Below, in pieces: positions 35,602 to 45,877 of a stretch of DNA of 64,000 nt; position 1 is the stretch's first letter; each line of letters starts with the position of its first letter. The position numbers and the translations under genes were made by a program. The notes beneath the pieces were generated by a model, which saw only the letters and a program-made list of their open reading frames with translations, made no database searches and was not told the DNA's origin. The stretch is taken from the NCBI GenBank assembly GCA_965233735.1, contig OZ247501.1, positions 248,001-312,000 on the forward strand, read 5' to 3'. The DNA is from Cytomitobacter sp965233735 (GTDB lineage Bacteria > Pseudomonadota > Alphaproteobacteria > CAJXXZ01 > 1604HC).

Positions 35602-37171
35602 TTCAATAGTCGAGGAAATCAAGTCTTCTGTAAAATTATCAGAAATTGTTAAAAGGTATATAAGCATTCCAAATCACTCTGGAAAAAAATTTTACATAGC
35701 TTGCCCATTTCATAATGAAAAAAGTCCTTCTTGTGTGGTTCAAGATGATATAGGACTATTTCATTGTTTTGGGTGTGGAGAAAGCGGTGATTTGATTAAA
35801 TTTGTTGAAAAAATAGATAATATAAACTTTATCGAAGCATGCAAAAAAATAGCCAACTGGTTTAATATAAAATACTCACTTGAGAAAAAAAGCAATAATA
35901 AAGATCATGATTATTCTGTTCAGCTAAATAAATGGTTTCAACTAAAATTAAAAAATAATCTTGTTGCATTAGAATATTTAAAAAACAGAGGATTGAGCTA
36001 TGAAACTATAGATAAATTCAACATAGGTTGGATTCCTGATATAAAGCTTATACAAGAATTTTGCTTAAAATCTAAAATACCAATAGAATCACTTCAGAAC
36101 TTAGGATTTAAAGATTCTATATTGAAAATATTTCAAAATAGAATAATTTTTCCCATATATAATAGAGGTAGAATATGTGGATTTGGAGCTAGATATATTT
36201 CCAAACGATTTGGGCCAAAATATATAAATAGCCCTGAAACTAAATATTTTAAGAAATCTGAAATTTTATATGGAATGAATCATGTAGACCAGTCTAAAGC
36301 AATAATTTTAGTTGAAGGATACATGGATGTTATTGTTATGAATCAATTTAAATGCAATGCAGTAGCATCGCTAGGAACATCTGTTTCGTATGAACACATA
36401 AGACAAATATGCAACATGAATCAAGAAGCAATTATATGCTTAGATGGAGATGAAGCTGGATTAAAATCTATGAAAAGGTTAATTGAATTATCTTTACCTA
36501 ACTTAAATGAACAATCTATTATATCATTTATAATTTTGCCAAAAAAAGAAGACCCCGACAGTTTTTTATTTAAATATGGAAAAGAAGAATGGGACAAAAT
36601 TCAAGAAAAAAGAATTCCTCTTGTTCAAGCATGTTGGGATTTATTTTTAAATAAGAGTGAAATCCCAGAAGTTCAATATAAATATTATAAGCAAGTATTA
36701 GATTTAGGAGAAAATATAAAAAACACTTATATTAAAGAGCTTTACATTAAGAAATGGAGAGCTTTATGGAAAAAAGATATTGTAAAATATTCAAATTTCA
36801 AACAAAAAAACAAAGCATCTTTATCTCATAACATTACAAATTTAGACTCTTTATATGAAAAGATTTTAATAGGAACTATTTTAAAGAACCCAGAAATCTA
36901 TGATTATATTTGTGATGATTTTCTAGACTTGAATTTGTCTAAAAACATGCAAATAATGCAAGATCTAATTCCTCAATGGATTAAAACAGAAGAAAAATGT
37001 CTTGACTTTTTTGCAGAAAAAGGATTCACTGACATTGTGGATTCATGCCTTTCAGATAATGTTGTGCAAGTAGCTCCTTTTATTTTTTCAGAAAAGTGTA
37101 AAGAAAACTTAGTAAAAACATGGCATTTTATACAAAACAGATATGGAGAAAAATCATGGAAAAATCTTTAG
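35582..37171 (+). CDS. dnaG: DNA primase
   Basis: Makes RNA primers for replication. The 529-aa protein has the CHC2 zinc finger (CPFH ... CFGCG, about residues 41-65). The catalytic core with TOPRIM domain reads ILVEGYMDVI near residue 243, followed by CLDGDEAGLKS. The C-terminal DnaB-binding region is shorter than in E. coli (581 aa in total there). The start lies inside atpC (20-nt overlap), and the end overlaps rpoD by 16 nt. This joins the replication and transcription genes to the F1 operon. Confidence 0.94.
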   Translation: MNLSKSNSIVEEIKSSVKLSEIVKRYISIPNHSGKKFYIACPFHNEKSPSCVVQDDIGLFHCFGCGESGDLIKFVEKIDNINFIEACKKIANWFNIKYSLEKKSNNKDHDYSVQLNKWFQLKLKNNLVALEYLKNRGLSYETIDKFNIGWIPDIKLIQEFCLKSKIPIESLQNLGFKDSILKIFQNRIIFPIYNRGRICGFGARYISKRFGPKYINSPETKYFKKSEILYGMNHVDQSKAIILVEGYMDVIVMNQFKCNAVASLGTSVSYEHIRQICNMNQEAIICLDGDEAGLKSMKRLIELSLPNLNEQSIISFIILPKKEDPDSFLFKYGKEEWDKIQEKRIPLVQACWDLFLNKSEIPEVQYKYYKQVLDLGENIKNTYIKELYIKKWRALWKKDIVKYSNFKQKNKASLSHNITNLDSLYEKILIGTILKNPEIYDYICDDFLDLNLSKNMQIMQDLIPQWIKTEEKCLDFFAEKGFTDIVDSCLSDNVVQVAPFIFSEKCKENLVKTWHFIQNRYGEKSWKNL

Positions 37172-38766
37172 AAAATTCATTTTATGATGTAAAAGATGAT
37201 AATGAAAACAAAAGTGATAATGAAAATAGCGAAAAAAATGAAGTAAAAAACGAAGATGATTTTATTTTTGATGATGCAAAATCATCTAAAAGCTCTAATA
37301 ATGATGACCCTGTAAGAATGTACTTAAGGGAAATGGGAAATGTTCCATTATTATCTAGAGAAGAAGAAATAGTAGTAGCAAAAAAAATAGAAGAAGGTAG
37401 CGACTTAATGATTAGCGCTATTTGCGAAAGCACAATAACAATAAAAAGAATTCTAGAATGGCATGAAGCTGTTAAAAACAAACACATGCTTCCTTCTGAA
37501 TTGATTGATATTGAAGTCGCAACAGAGGAAGATACTTGCTTTGAAACTGATGAAGATGCTGAAGAGCCTCAATTTGACTTTGATGCATTAGATCAAAACA
37601 TTACAAAACTAAAAAAAACATATAATAAATTCCAAAAAGCTCAAAAGAATAAATTAGAGTATATGGAAAAAAATGAAGATATTCCTGATAACGTATTGAG
37701 CAAATATAATGATATGCACTCTGAATTGACAAAGTGTGTTGTTGATTTGAAAATAAGTTATTCTTGCATAGATAAATTGATCAATGAAATGTATAGCCTG
37801 AATAAAGAAATTTTGAGAAGAGATATAGAACTAATCAAGTTAGCTGAAAAGCAGGGAATAAAGAGAAATATATTCATTGCAAACATGAATAAAAAGCCTA
37901 TCACTCACCAAAAAACAAAAGATTTTTTTGAAAATAATGCTGGGTTTATTAAAGAAAATGATATGAAAACTCAAGAAATTAGTAAGCATATAAATTTGCC
38001 ATTAATAGAATTTAGAAGAATTATTAAAAGTCTAAAAAATGGTGAAAAAATCATGGCTGTAAATAAAAACATAATGGTATCTGCAAACTTAAGACTTGTT
38101 ATTTCTATTGCCAAAAAATACACCAATAGAGGTCTTCAATTTTTAGACTTAATTCAAGAAGGAAATATTGGATTAATGAAAGCTGTAGACAAATTTGAAT
38201 ATACTAGAGGTTATAAATTTTCTACATACGCAACATGGTGGATAAGACAGGCAATCACCAGAGCTATAGCTGACCAGGCTAGAACAATTCGTATTCCAGT
38301 TCATATGATTGAAACAATTAATAGAGTTGTAAAAGCATCAAGGCAACTTTTACATGAAAATGGAAAAGAACCATCTCCTGAAGAAATAAGTGAATACCTT
38401 ACTATTCCAGTAGAAAGAGTCAGAAGAGTTCAAAAAATCTCTAAAGAACCTGTAAGCCTAGAATTGCCTGTTGGAAGTGGTGAAGATGGACAATTAGGTG
38501 ATTTTATTGAAGATAAACGAGCAGTTTCCCCTATGGATTCTATGATGCAATCAAGTATTAAGCATGCTATAGCAAAATCATTCTCGACACTAACAAGTAG
38601 AGAGGAAATGCTTCTAAGATTACGTTTTGGATTAGGAACAAAAAGTGACCATACTCTTGAAGAAGTTGGTGAAAAATTCAAAGTCACTAGAGAGCGTATT
38701 AGACAAATTGAAGCTAAAGCTATTAGAAAACTATTTAATTTAAAAGCATTAAGATCTTTAATATAA
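37156..38766 (+). CDS. rpoD: RNA polymerase primary sigma factor (sigma-70)
   Basis: Housekeeping sigma factor. The 536-aa product has region 1.2 (DPVRMYLREMGNVPLLSREEE split over residues 51-71), a long acidic non-conserved insert, region 2 (GLQFLDLIQEGNIGLMKAV and YATWWIRQAITRAI) and region 4.2 helix-turn-helix (TLEEVGEKF...TRERIRQIEAKA). An in-frame ATG at 37120 exists, but GGAGA at 37145-37149 stands 6 nt before the ATG at 37156, which is chosen. Region 1.1 is reduced to a short acidic lysine-rich leader. Confidence 0.95.
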   Translation: MEKSLENSFYDVKDDNENKSDNENSEKNEVKNEDDFIFDDAKSSKSSNNDDPVRMYLREMGNVPLLSREEEIVVAKKIEEGSDLMISAICESTITIKRILEWHEAVKNKHMLPSELIDIEVATEEDTCFETDEDAEEPQFDFDALDQNITKLKKTYNKFQKAQKNKLEYMEKNEDIPDNVLSKYNDMHSELTKCVVDLKISYSCIDKLINEMYSLNKEILRRDIELIKLAEKQGIKRNIFIANMNKKPITHQKTKDFFENNAGFIKENDMKTQEISKHINLPLIEFRRIIKSLKNGEKIMAVNKNIMVSANLRLVISIAKKYTNRGLQFLDLIQEGNIGLMKAVDKFEYTRGYKFSTYATWWIRQAITRAIADQARTIRIPVHMIETINRVVKASRQLLHENGKEPSPEEISEYLTIPVERVRRVQKISKEPVSLELPVGSGEDGQLGDFIEDKRAVSPMDSMMQSSIKHAIAKSFSTLTSREEMLLRLRFGLGTKSDHTLEEVGEKFKVTRERIRQIEAKAIRKLFNLKALRSLI

Positions 38767-38815
38767 AAAAACTATAAGCGATTGAAAAAAAATCAATACT
38801 ATAATACTATCACTT

Positions 38816-40600
38816 ATGTTTTTAAATAAATTTTATGGAATTTTATTATTATGTTTATTAAATTTAAATGCTGACCAATCATGTGATAATTTAGACAATG
38901 TTTCAAATAATTCTAATGATAGCAATATAGATTTTTTTGAATCGGAAGACACATTAAGAAATATGGAATTAAATCAAGAAATTCAAGCTAGATCTGTAAT
39001 GTATAGAAAGTTTTTTAACAATGCATTGATTATCATACAAAACAATGAATACTCAGTAAGAAAAAATTTAATAATCGTAAATTTTGAAAACCAATATAGT
39101 GCATCCTCAAACCTTAATTTTATTTATTTTAATCTTACATTCAAACAAATGCAAAATAACTTTAATTTAATTCAACTAGAAAGCTCAGTAAGATCTAATG
39201 CATATTCAGATTATCTAATTGATTGTAAGAATGCATCACTAAAAATTTCTTTTGTAGAATTTTTAACATTTTTTGAAAATATAAAACCTGAAATGCAAAA
39301 TGATTTAATTAAAACGTTAAAGAAAGACTCTTTCAATCAATATGTTGCTTTACAAAAATCTTTAAGTTTGCAAAACTATCAAGCTAAGCAAATTGTAGAC
39401 CTTATAAAGCAAAATCAACATCAATCAAGTCAAATATCTCAATTGCTTCAAAAATCTGATAAAGACAGTGTAACAATTGAAACATTAAACTCTCATGCAA
39501 AGTCTATTAATTTTGTATTACAGAATTCAATGGAAGATATAAAAAAATTGGAAAAACAATGTTTATGGTTGCATAAAAGCTCTAATTCATATTATAGAGT
39601 AAAAGATGATGATATTTGGTCAAATAATAAAACACCTAAAAATATTCAAGATATAGAAGAAAAAATAAAATCAACTTCACGAGAAAACTATATAGACAAT
39701 CAAGAGATAGCAGAAAATGAAAAAGAAATAACACAATTAAATCAAGAAATAAGTAGAAAACAGAGCATGATTAGAAATTATGAAACAACATATAAACAAA
39801 GAAATTGCTATGCAAATCACTATTATATCAATCAGGAAGTAACAAATAAAGAAAATATAGCAAAACTCAATGTTGAACTAAATCAGTTAAAAATAAAACT
39901 TGAAAAATCAGAAAATGATATGAAAAACTTGAAAAACAACTACAAAGCCAAATTAAAAAAGGATCTTGAAGATGCAAAAAGTAAACATGAATTAAGTGAA
40001 ATTCAAAGGTTAACAAGATTATCTAACTCTAACAGCGAAGAATCTGCTTATTATAAAATGCAAGCAAAAAGATTAATTAAAATTAGAAATACTAATTCAC
40101 AAAAAATATTCATTGAAACATCAATTCACCAAACTCAAAATAAATCTGAAGAGTATATTTTAAGATATTTAAATTTTATTAATGACTTAAAAAACACCCA
40201 AATTAATATTAACAATATAAATAAACGTATAAAATCAACAGTTTTAGAAGAAAAAAATAATAGACAAACAATTAATGAGAGTCAGATAAATGCCTTTAAA
40301 AATTTACAATTACAATTAAAAGAAAAATTACAAAGCATTAAAGAGAAAGAAAAACAGTTGGCTAAAGATAAGGAAAATGAAAGAAAAAAGAAATTAGAAA
40401 AATCTATAGAAAAATTAATACAAAGTGAGAAAAAGAAAAGAAATAAAACTCAAAACAATTATGACAAAGAGTTTCAAAACATTTCAGATAAATTCATAGA
40501 ATACAATCAAAAAGCTTCTTTAGGAAGAGGATCTGGCAATAGAGGAAGAAAAATAGTATATACTGGGCGTGGAAGAGGACAAAATAAAAATCATTGCTAA
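38816..40600 (+). CDS. secreted coiled-coil protein with RG-rich tail
   Basis: A 594-aa protein of unknown family. Residues 1-19 form a signal peptide ending LNLNA-DQS. Residues 40-190 look globular. Residues 190-560 are largely coiled coil, Gln/Asn/Lys/Glu-rich. The last 30 residues are basic and glycine-rich with several RG pairs (GRGSGNRGRK and GRGRGQNK), ending in NHC. RG-rich tails bind RNA in eukaryotic proteins; here that is only a suggestion. There is no Shine-Dalgarno before the ATG. It is monocistronic, 49 nt after rpoD. It groups by signal peptide and layout with the other secreted proteins in the window. Confidence 0.68.
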   Translation: MFLNKFYGILLLCLLNLNADQSCDNLDNVSNNSNDSNIDFFESEDTLRNMELNQEIQARSVMYRKFFNNALIIIQNNEYSVRKNLIIVNFENQYSASSNLNFIYFNLTFKQMQNNFNLIQLESSVRSNAYSDYLIDCKNASLKISFVEFLTFFENIKPEMQNDLIKTLKKDSFNQYVALQKSLSLQNYQAKQIVDLIKQNQHQSSQISQLLQKSDKDSVTIETLNSHAKSINFVLQNSMEDIKKLEKQCLWLHKSSNSYYRVKDDDIWSNNKTPKNIQDIEEKIKSTSRENYIDNQEIAENEKEITQLNQEISRKQSMIRNYETTYKQRNCYANHYYINQEVTNKENIAKLNVELNQLKIKLEKSENDMKNLKNNYKAKLKKDLEDAKSKHELSEIQRLTRLSNSNSEESAYYKMQAKRLIKIRNTNSQKIFIETSIHQTQNKSEEYILRYLNFINDLKNTQININNINKRIKSTVLEEKNNRQTINESQINAFKNLQLQLKEKLQSIKEKEKQLAKDKENERKKKLEKSIEKLIQSEKKKRNKTQNNYDKEFQNISDKFIEYNQKASLGRGSGNRGRKIVYTGRGRGQNKNHC

Positions 40601-40980
40601 ATCTATAAACATTTAATTAGATAATAAAATTTGAAACAAAATAATCAATGATGAAAAATCTTATAGAGGAATCATTAATAAATTTTTCAATGAGTTGTTT
40701 TCATAAATAACAATATTTTACAAACATAAAAAGATAGATTTAGGAATATGGGTAAAATAATAGACTTATTATATAACAATAATTTTACTTGCTTATCAAG
40801 ATTGATATATTGTTACGAAAATTATACTACTTATTAAATTTATTATAATAATGAATGACAGAATAAAATCTAATCAATTTTTTAATGAGCATGCATAATA
40901 TAACTTTAATAAAATATAATTCCTTTTAAATTATTTTTGAAATTTTTAACTATAGCAAAATATCATAATCAAAAAGCAAA
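40601..40980. other. 380-bp AT-rich intergenic region, no gene seen
   Basis: It lies between the convergent RG-tail protein gene and dnaJ. Only short frames are present. I see no tRNA, no strong hairpin with T-tract and no repeats. Confidence 0.5.
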
Positions 40981-42090
40981 TTATGATGTCCATTTATTAA
41001 ACATATTTTTTATATTTTCAAAAGAATTTGTTTTCGTTGTAGTTGTGGTTGATTTCAAATCGTTTAATTGTTTCCATAAGCTTTTTTCTTCATCACTCAT
41101 TTTCTTTTTATTAGGAATGTTAATCAAAACTTTGACATATAAGTCTCCATGGGACTTTCCATTTATCATACCATGCCCATTTACTCTTAATTTTGTATCA
41201 GGTTGAATTCCTTCAGGAATTTTAATTGAAATGTTTTTCTTTGATATAGACTCTATTTCAACATGACCACCATTAACAGCAACAACTGGAGAAATCTCAA
41301 TAGAACAATATAAATCAGATTTTGATCTAGAAAATTTACTATGAGACTTAATATTTACAACAATATATAAATCTCCATTTTGTCCGTTAGAACCTTCATC
41401 TCCCTCTCCAATAATTCTTATATCTCTTCCATCTTCAATACCTTTAGGTATTTTTATGCTTATTTCTTTGTTTTTCTTTATTCTTCCTTGACCAGCACAA
41501 GATCTACATTTATTTTTTATTACTTTTCCAACTCCATGACATGAAGCACAAGCTTGTTCCACATGAAAAAAACCATGTTTTACGTGAACAGATCCTTTTC
41601 CTTGGCAAGAAGAGCAAGTAACAGGAGGCTCAGATGACCCAACTCCTTTACAGCTTTCACATTTAAAAAGTTTCGGAATTTTAATTGTTGCTTCATATCC
41701 ATTATAAGCTTGATCTAATGTAATATCTAAATTAAACCTTAAATCCTGACCACGTTGATTTGTTCTAGAAGATTTAGAGTGACCTCCCCCAAAAAAACTT
41801 TGAAATATATCTTCCATTCCACCAAAAAAAGAAGAATCTTGAAATTGACTTGAATCAAATCCTGAAAAATTTTCACCACCTAAGTCATATTGATTTCTCT
41901 TTTGCTCATCTTTCAAAACTGTATATGCTTCAGATATTTCCTTGAATTTTTCTTCAGCAGCCTTTTTATCATTTCCTGAAAATTTATCAGGATGATGCTT
42001 TTTAGCTAAAGACCTATAAGAAGTCGATATTTCTTTCTGTGAAGCTGTTTTTGAGACTCCTAATATATCATAATAATTCTTTTTATTCAT
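40981..42090 (-). CDS. dnaJ: co-chaperone DnaJ
   Basis: Hsp40 that delivers substrates to DnaK and stimulates its ATPase. The 369-aa protein has the J domain with HPD (KKHHPDKF, near residue 32), a G/F-rich linker (about 75-115), and the zinc-finger domain with four CxxCxGxG repeats (CESCKGVG, CSSCQGKG, CASCHGVG, CRSCAGQG). The C-terminal substrate domains follow. It lies 32 nt after dnaK in the grpE-dnaK-dnaJ run. Confidence 0.97.
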   Translation of the reverse strand: MNKKNYYDILGVSKTASQKEISTSYRSLAKKHHPDKFSGNDKKAAEEKFKEISEAYTVLKDEQKRNQYDLGGENFSGFDSSQFQDSSFFGGMEDIFQSFFGGGHSKSSRTNQRGQDLRFNLDITLDQAYNGYEATIKIPKLFKCESCKGVGSSEPPVTCSSCQGKGSVHVKHGFFHVEQACASCHGVGKVIKNKCRSCAGQGRIKKNKEISIKIPKGIEDGRDIRIIGEGDEGSNGQNGDLYIVVNIKSHSKFSRSKSDLYCSIEISPVVAVNGGHVEIESISKKNISIKIPEGIQPDTKLRVNGHGMINGKSHGDLYVKVLINIPNKKKMSDEEKSLWKQLNDLKSTTTTTKTNSFENIKNMFNKWTS

Positions 42091-42122
42091 TAATTTCTTT
42101 TCCCTAACATATATTTAATTAT

Positions 42123-44045
42123 TTACTTGTCTTCGTTTTTATCTTCTGCAGACTTTTCACTATATTCTGCATCTTGAATATCATCTTTGTTTTCAGAAGC
42201 AGATTTATCTTTATCATTTGAAGATTCTTGTTTTTCTTTTTCTTGAGCTGCTTTATAAGCTATTTCACCTAGTTTCATAGCTACATTAGACAAGTTAGCA
42301 ATAGATTCTTCTAAAATTTTAATATCATCAGAATCTTTTTGGCATTTTTTGAGAGCTTCAATTCCTTCTTCAATTTTCTTTTTATTATCTTCTTCTAACT
42401 TATCGCCATGCTCTTTCAATGCTTTTTCAGTACTTGAAATCAATGATTCAGCCTTGTTTTTAGTTTCAATTAGCTTTATTTTCTTTTTATCAGCTTCAGC
42501 ATATTCTTCAGCTTCTTTTATTTTTTTATTAATTTCATCTTCTGATAATCCACCAGAATCTTTAATAGAAATTTTTTGCTCAACATTTGTAGATTTGTCT
42601 TTAGCAGAAACATGAACAATTCCATCAACATCTATGTCGAAAGTAACTTCAACTTGAGGAACACCTCTAGGAGCTGGGGGAATTCCACTTAAATCAAACT
42701 GACCTAATAATTTATTATCAGAAGCCATTTCTCTTTCACCTTGCAACACTCTAATTGTTACGGAAGTTTGATTGTCAGCAGCTGTAGAAAACACTTGAGA
42801 CTTCTTAGTAGGAATTGTAGTATTTCTTTCAATCAACTTAGAACAAATTCCACCTTCAGTTTCAATACCAAGAGACAAAGGAGTTACATCCAAAAGAAGA
42901 ACATCTTTAATATCCCCTTGCAAAACACCACCTTGAATAGCTGCTCCAGTAGCTACAACCTCATCAGGGTTAACACCTTGACTTGGTTTTTTACCAAATA
43001 TTTCTTGAACTTTTTCAATAATTTTAGGCATACGTGTCATACCACCAACTAAAATCACATCATCTATTTCGCTAGATGAAATTCCAGCATCTGCTATAGC
43101 TTTTCTACAAGGTTCAGATGTCTTTTCAATCAAATCACTAACCAAATTTTCTAATTTTGATCTTGTGATTATTACATTAAGATGCTTTGGACCAGATGAA
43201 TCTGCTGTAATAAATGGCAAATTCACTTCTATTTGCTCTGAAGAAGAAAGTGCAATTTTAGCTTTTTCACCTTCAACTTTTAATCTTTGCAAAGCCATTT
43301 TATCTTGTCTTAAATCAATTCCATCTGATTTCAAAAACTCATCTGCTAAGTAATTTATTATAGCTTGGTCAAAATCTTCACCACCTAAGAATGTATCTCC
43401 ATTAGTAGACAAAACTTCAAAAACTCCATCATTAATATCTAAAATAGATACATCAAAAGTTCCACCACCTAAATCATATACAGCAATTTTTCCTGATTTT
43501 TTCTTATCCAAACCATAAGCAAAAGCAGCTGCAGTAGGTTCATTAATAATTCTTTTAACATCTAATCCAGCTATTTTTCCAGCATTTTTTGTAGCATTAC
43601 GTTGCGCATCATTAAAATAAGCAGGAACAGTAATAACAGCCTCTGTTACTTTAGCTCCTAAATATTTTTCTGCTGTAGCTTTTAATTTTTGCAAAACAAT
43701 AGCGCTGATTTCTTCAGGTCTATAAGTTTTACCATCAACTTCTACACACGCATCTCCATTGCAATTTACAATTTTATAAGCAACTAAATCTTTATGTTCT
43801 TTTGTCATTTTATCATCAAAACGACGTCCAATTAATCTTTTTACAGCATGAAAAGTGCTAAATGGATTAGTAACTGCCTGTCTATTTGCAGAAGCTCCAA
43901 CTAATTTTTCTCCATTCTTAAACCCAACAACAGAAGGCGTTGTTCTTCCACCTTCATCATTAGGAATAATAACTACTTTTTCACCTTCAAGAACAGCAAC
44001 GCAAGAATTTGTTGTTCCTAAATCTATTCCTATAATTCTGTTCAT
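42123..44045 (-). CDS. dnaK: chaperone DnaK (Hsp70)
   Basis: ATP-dependent folding chaperone. The 640-aa protein has a full nucleotide-binding domain (GIDLGTTNSCVAV at the start, VYDLGGGTFDVSILDI, VILVGGMTRMPKI), the substrate-binding domain and an acidic, lysine-rich C-terminal tail. Well-conserved gene with higher similarity to textbook sequence than its neighbours. A GGAG-type site precedes the ATG. Located 74 nt downstream of grpE. Confidence 0.98.
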   Translation of the reverse strand: MNRIIGIDLGTTNSCVAVLEGEKVVIIPNDEGGRTTPSVVGFKNGEKLVGASANRQAVTNPFSTFHAVKRLIGRRFDDKMTKEHKDLVAYKIVNCNGDACVEVDGKTYRPEEISAIVLQKLKATAEKYLGAKVTEAVITVPAYFNDAQRNATKNAGKIAGLDVKRIINEPTAAAFAYGLDKKKSGKIAVYDLGGGTFDVSILDINDGVFEVLSTNGDTFLGGEDFDQAIINYLADEFLKSDGIDLRQDKMALQRLKVEGEKAKIALSSSEQIEVNLPFITADSSGPKHLNVIITRSKLENLVSDLIEKTSEPCRKAIADAGISSSEIDDVILVGGMTRMPKIIEKVQEIFGKKPSQGVNPDEVVATGAAIQGGVLQGDIKDVLLLDVTPLSLGIETEGGICSKLIERNTTIPTKKSQVFSTAADNQTSVTIRVLQGEREMASDNKLLGQFDLSGIPPAPRGVPQVEVTFDIDVDGIVHVSAKDKSTNVEQKISIKDSGGLSEDEINKKIKEAEEYAEADKKKIKLIETKNKAESLISSTEKALKEHGDKLEEDNKKKIEEGIEALKKCQKDSDDIKILEESIANLSNVAMKLGEIAYKAAQEKEKQESSNDKDKSASENKDDIQDAEYSEKSAEDKNEDK

Positions 44046-44119
44046 TTTTCACTCCCTTTAATTAATTTACATTAATTTGCTATTAATCAAACAATTCTAA
44101 CAAATATTAATACAAAAGT

Positions 44120-44617
44120 CTACTTTGTTCCATTTGAAACAGAAACTTTTGCATGTCTCAATATGTGCCCATCAATCAAATATCCTTTTGTTTTCACTTC
44201 TTCTATTTTGTTTTTTTCTTGTTCTGAATTAATTTCTTCTATAATTTCATGCTTACTTGAATCAAATTCATCTCCATATTTTATTTCTATTTGAGTAATA
44301 TTTTTACCTTCTAGTGTTTTAAGTATTTGCTTATAAACCATTTGAATTCCAATATGTATATTTTTATCAGATTCAGATGCTTTCATTGCTAACTCCAAAT
44401 TATCTATAACTTCTAAAATAGATAAAGCAAAATTATTTAAAATATATTTAGAATATTCTTTAGAATCTCTTTCAAATCTTTTTCGCATATTTTGCTGTTC
44501 TGCAACAGCTCTAGCAAGACTATCAGTCAATTCTTTTACTTTGTTTTCCATACTAACAATTTGATCAGAAGAATCTTCTTGATTTAACTCTTCATTTATA
44601 TTTTCATCTTTTGGCAA
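44120..44617 (-). CDS. grpE: nucleotide exchange factor GrpE
   Basis: Releases ADP from DnaK. The 165-aa protein has an acidic N-terminus and a long coiled coil (about 20-75). The conserved domain reads VIDNLELAMK, GIQMVYKQILKTLE and a C-terminal KGYLIDGHILRHAKVSVS. It is the first gene of the heat-shock operon. A GGAGG ribosome binding site precedes the ATG. I could not find a convincing heat-shock sigma promoter in the 232 bp upstream. Confidence 0.95.
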   Translation of the reverse strand: MPKDENINEELNQEDSSDQIVSMENKVKELTDSLARAVAEQQNMRKRFERDSKEYSKYILNNFALSILEVIDNLELAMKASESDKNIHIGIQMVYKQILKTLEGKNITQIEIKYGDEFDSSKHEIIEEINSEQEKNKIEEVKTKGYLIDGHILRHAKVSVSNGTK

Positions 44618-44849
44618 TTAACCCTCCAAAACAATTTAAAGATATCAATTTTTGTCTAAAAAATCTAGCTCAGCATAGAGCATAAAACATTTATATCACA
44701 AAAAAAACAATCATCGCAAAATCTAACCTGCTAACATCTTTAAGTCTTCTTAATTGATAACAAACAACACTTAATATTTTCAAATCAAGCCAGCAAATGA
44801 TATTCCCATTTGCAAATCTTTGCTTAATTTACGATAATGAATGTGAAAC

Positions 44850-45338
44850 ATGTTAATAGAAATAAAACCTATGCCATCTTATGCAAGAGATTGGCATATA
44901 AGCGTAAAGCACATACCAGATCGATTGCACTTAGCGGTTGTATACATAGCAAAAAAATCAATTGCTTTTAAAACAAACATGCACGATCAAGAAATTCACG
45001 TAAATATAGAATGCATTAGTAAAAAATTTATACAGCATTTAAATAAAAAACATAGAGAAAAAGATGAAGTGACTAATGTTCTTTCATTTTCATCTGATAT
45101 GATGCCTAAAAATATGAAATGCCCACGTGTTCTTGGAGATGTATTTCTTTGCCAAAGCTATATTAAAGAAGAAGCAAAGGAATTAGACAGATCCTTTGAA
45201 GATCATTTTATTCATATGGCAGCACATGGAGTTCTTCATTTAGTGGGATATGATCATGAAAATGACGATGAAGCTCTTATTATGAAAGATGTTGAAAAAA
45301 AGTTACTTAGAAATTTTAATATCAGCTTGAACTATTAA
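44850..45338 (+). CDS. ybeY: endoribonuclease YbeY
   Basis: Single-strand endoribonuclease for 16S rRNA 3' maturation and ribosome quality control. The 162-aa protein has the zinc motif HGVLHLVGYDH near residue 130 (H3xH5xH type) and the TNVLSF beta strand (DEVTNVLSFSSD). It is divergent from grpE and stands alone; its usual neighbours phoH and ybeX are not present. Confidence 0.93.
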   Translation: MLIEIKPMPSYARDWHISVKHIPDRLHLAVVYIAKKSIAFKTNMHDQEIHVNIECISKKFIQHLNKKHREKDEVTNVLSFSSDMMPKNMKCPRVLGDVFLCQSYIKEEAKELDRSFEDHFIHMAAHGVLHLVGYDHENDDEALIMKDVEKKLLRNFNISLNY

Positions 45339-45877
45339 TCAAAACCAAATTGACAAACCTATATAACTGCATATATTTTTAAAATTAATTAACAATATAA
45401 TTTTTGCTGTTTTTTTCAAGAAAATCACTAATCATTATTTACTATTTTCTTTCTAAATTTATATACTCATAAACATTAATGAGTTTTAAATGACCTGCTA
45501 GAAACTAACTTCTCTCTTGATTCTGTTCAAATTTAATATTGAAAAGTTCATTTTCTATGAAATTTAACAATTCAAGACTATATTGTATTAACTTTATATT
45601 ATAATTGACCAGAACGAATACTTAAAAGAAAAGATTGTTCATAAATTATTATTTTCACTGACTCTTTAGCAATAACTCTATACTAAATACTTGCAGAATT
45701 TTTTCATTACTTAAAATATAAAATCATAAATAATAAATTGAAGTGATTTATAAAAAACTCATTTAATTTTCTAGATATGGCTGACTTTTTGCATAAAATA
45801 AATGTGATGTAATTTTGAAAAAATCCACTTCTTGATTAGCTATTGCAAAACTTATACCATTCTATTTTAGGGGAATT
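45339..45877. other. 539-bp AT-rich intergenic region, no supported gene
   Basis: It lies upstream of the larger secreted MBL gene. Frames are short. A 25-codon plus-strand stretch near 45590-45670 looks weakly coding but has no start and ends in TAG, so it may be a relic. No RNA gene was recognised. A purine-rich ribosome binding site (AGGGGA) for the next gene lies at its end. Confidence 0.45.

Noticed and set aside
37120..37155. Upstream start for rpoD
   Set aside because: The added residues are only the shifted translation of the dnaG 3' end; GGAGA with correct spacing supports 37156.
40937..41206. Plus-strand ORF overlapping the end of dnaJ, and similar opposite-strand ORFs in dnaK, hppA and leuS
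   Set aside because: They are antisense shadows of strongly conserved genes, with no ribosome binding site and no recognisable product.
44618..44849. Heat-shock (sigma-32) promoter of grpE-dnaK-dnaJ
   Set aside because: A TTGAAA-like element is visible on the minus strand, but no CCCCAT-type -10 element lies at the right distance, and no CIRCE repeat is present.
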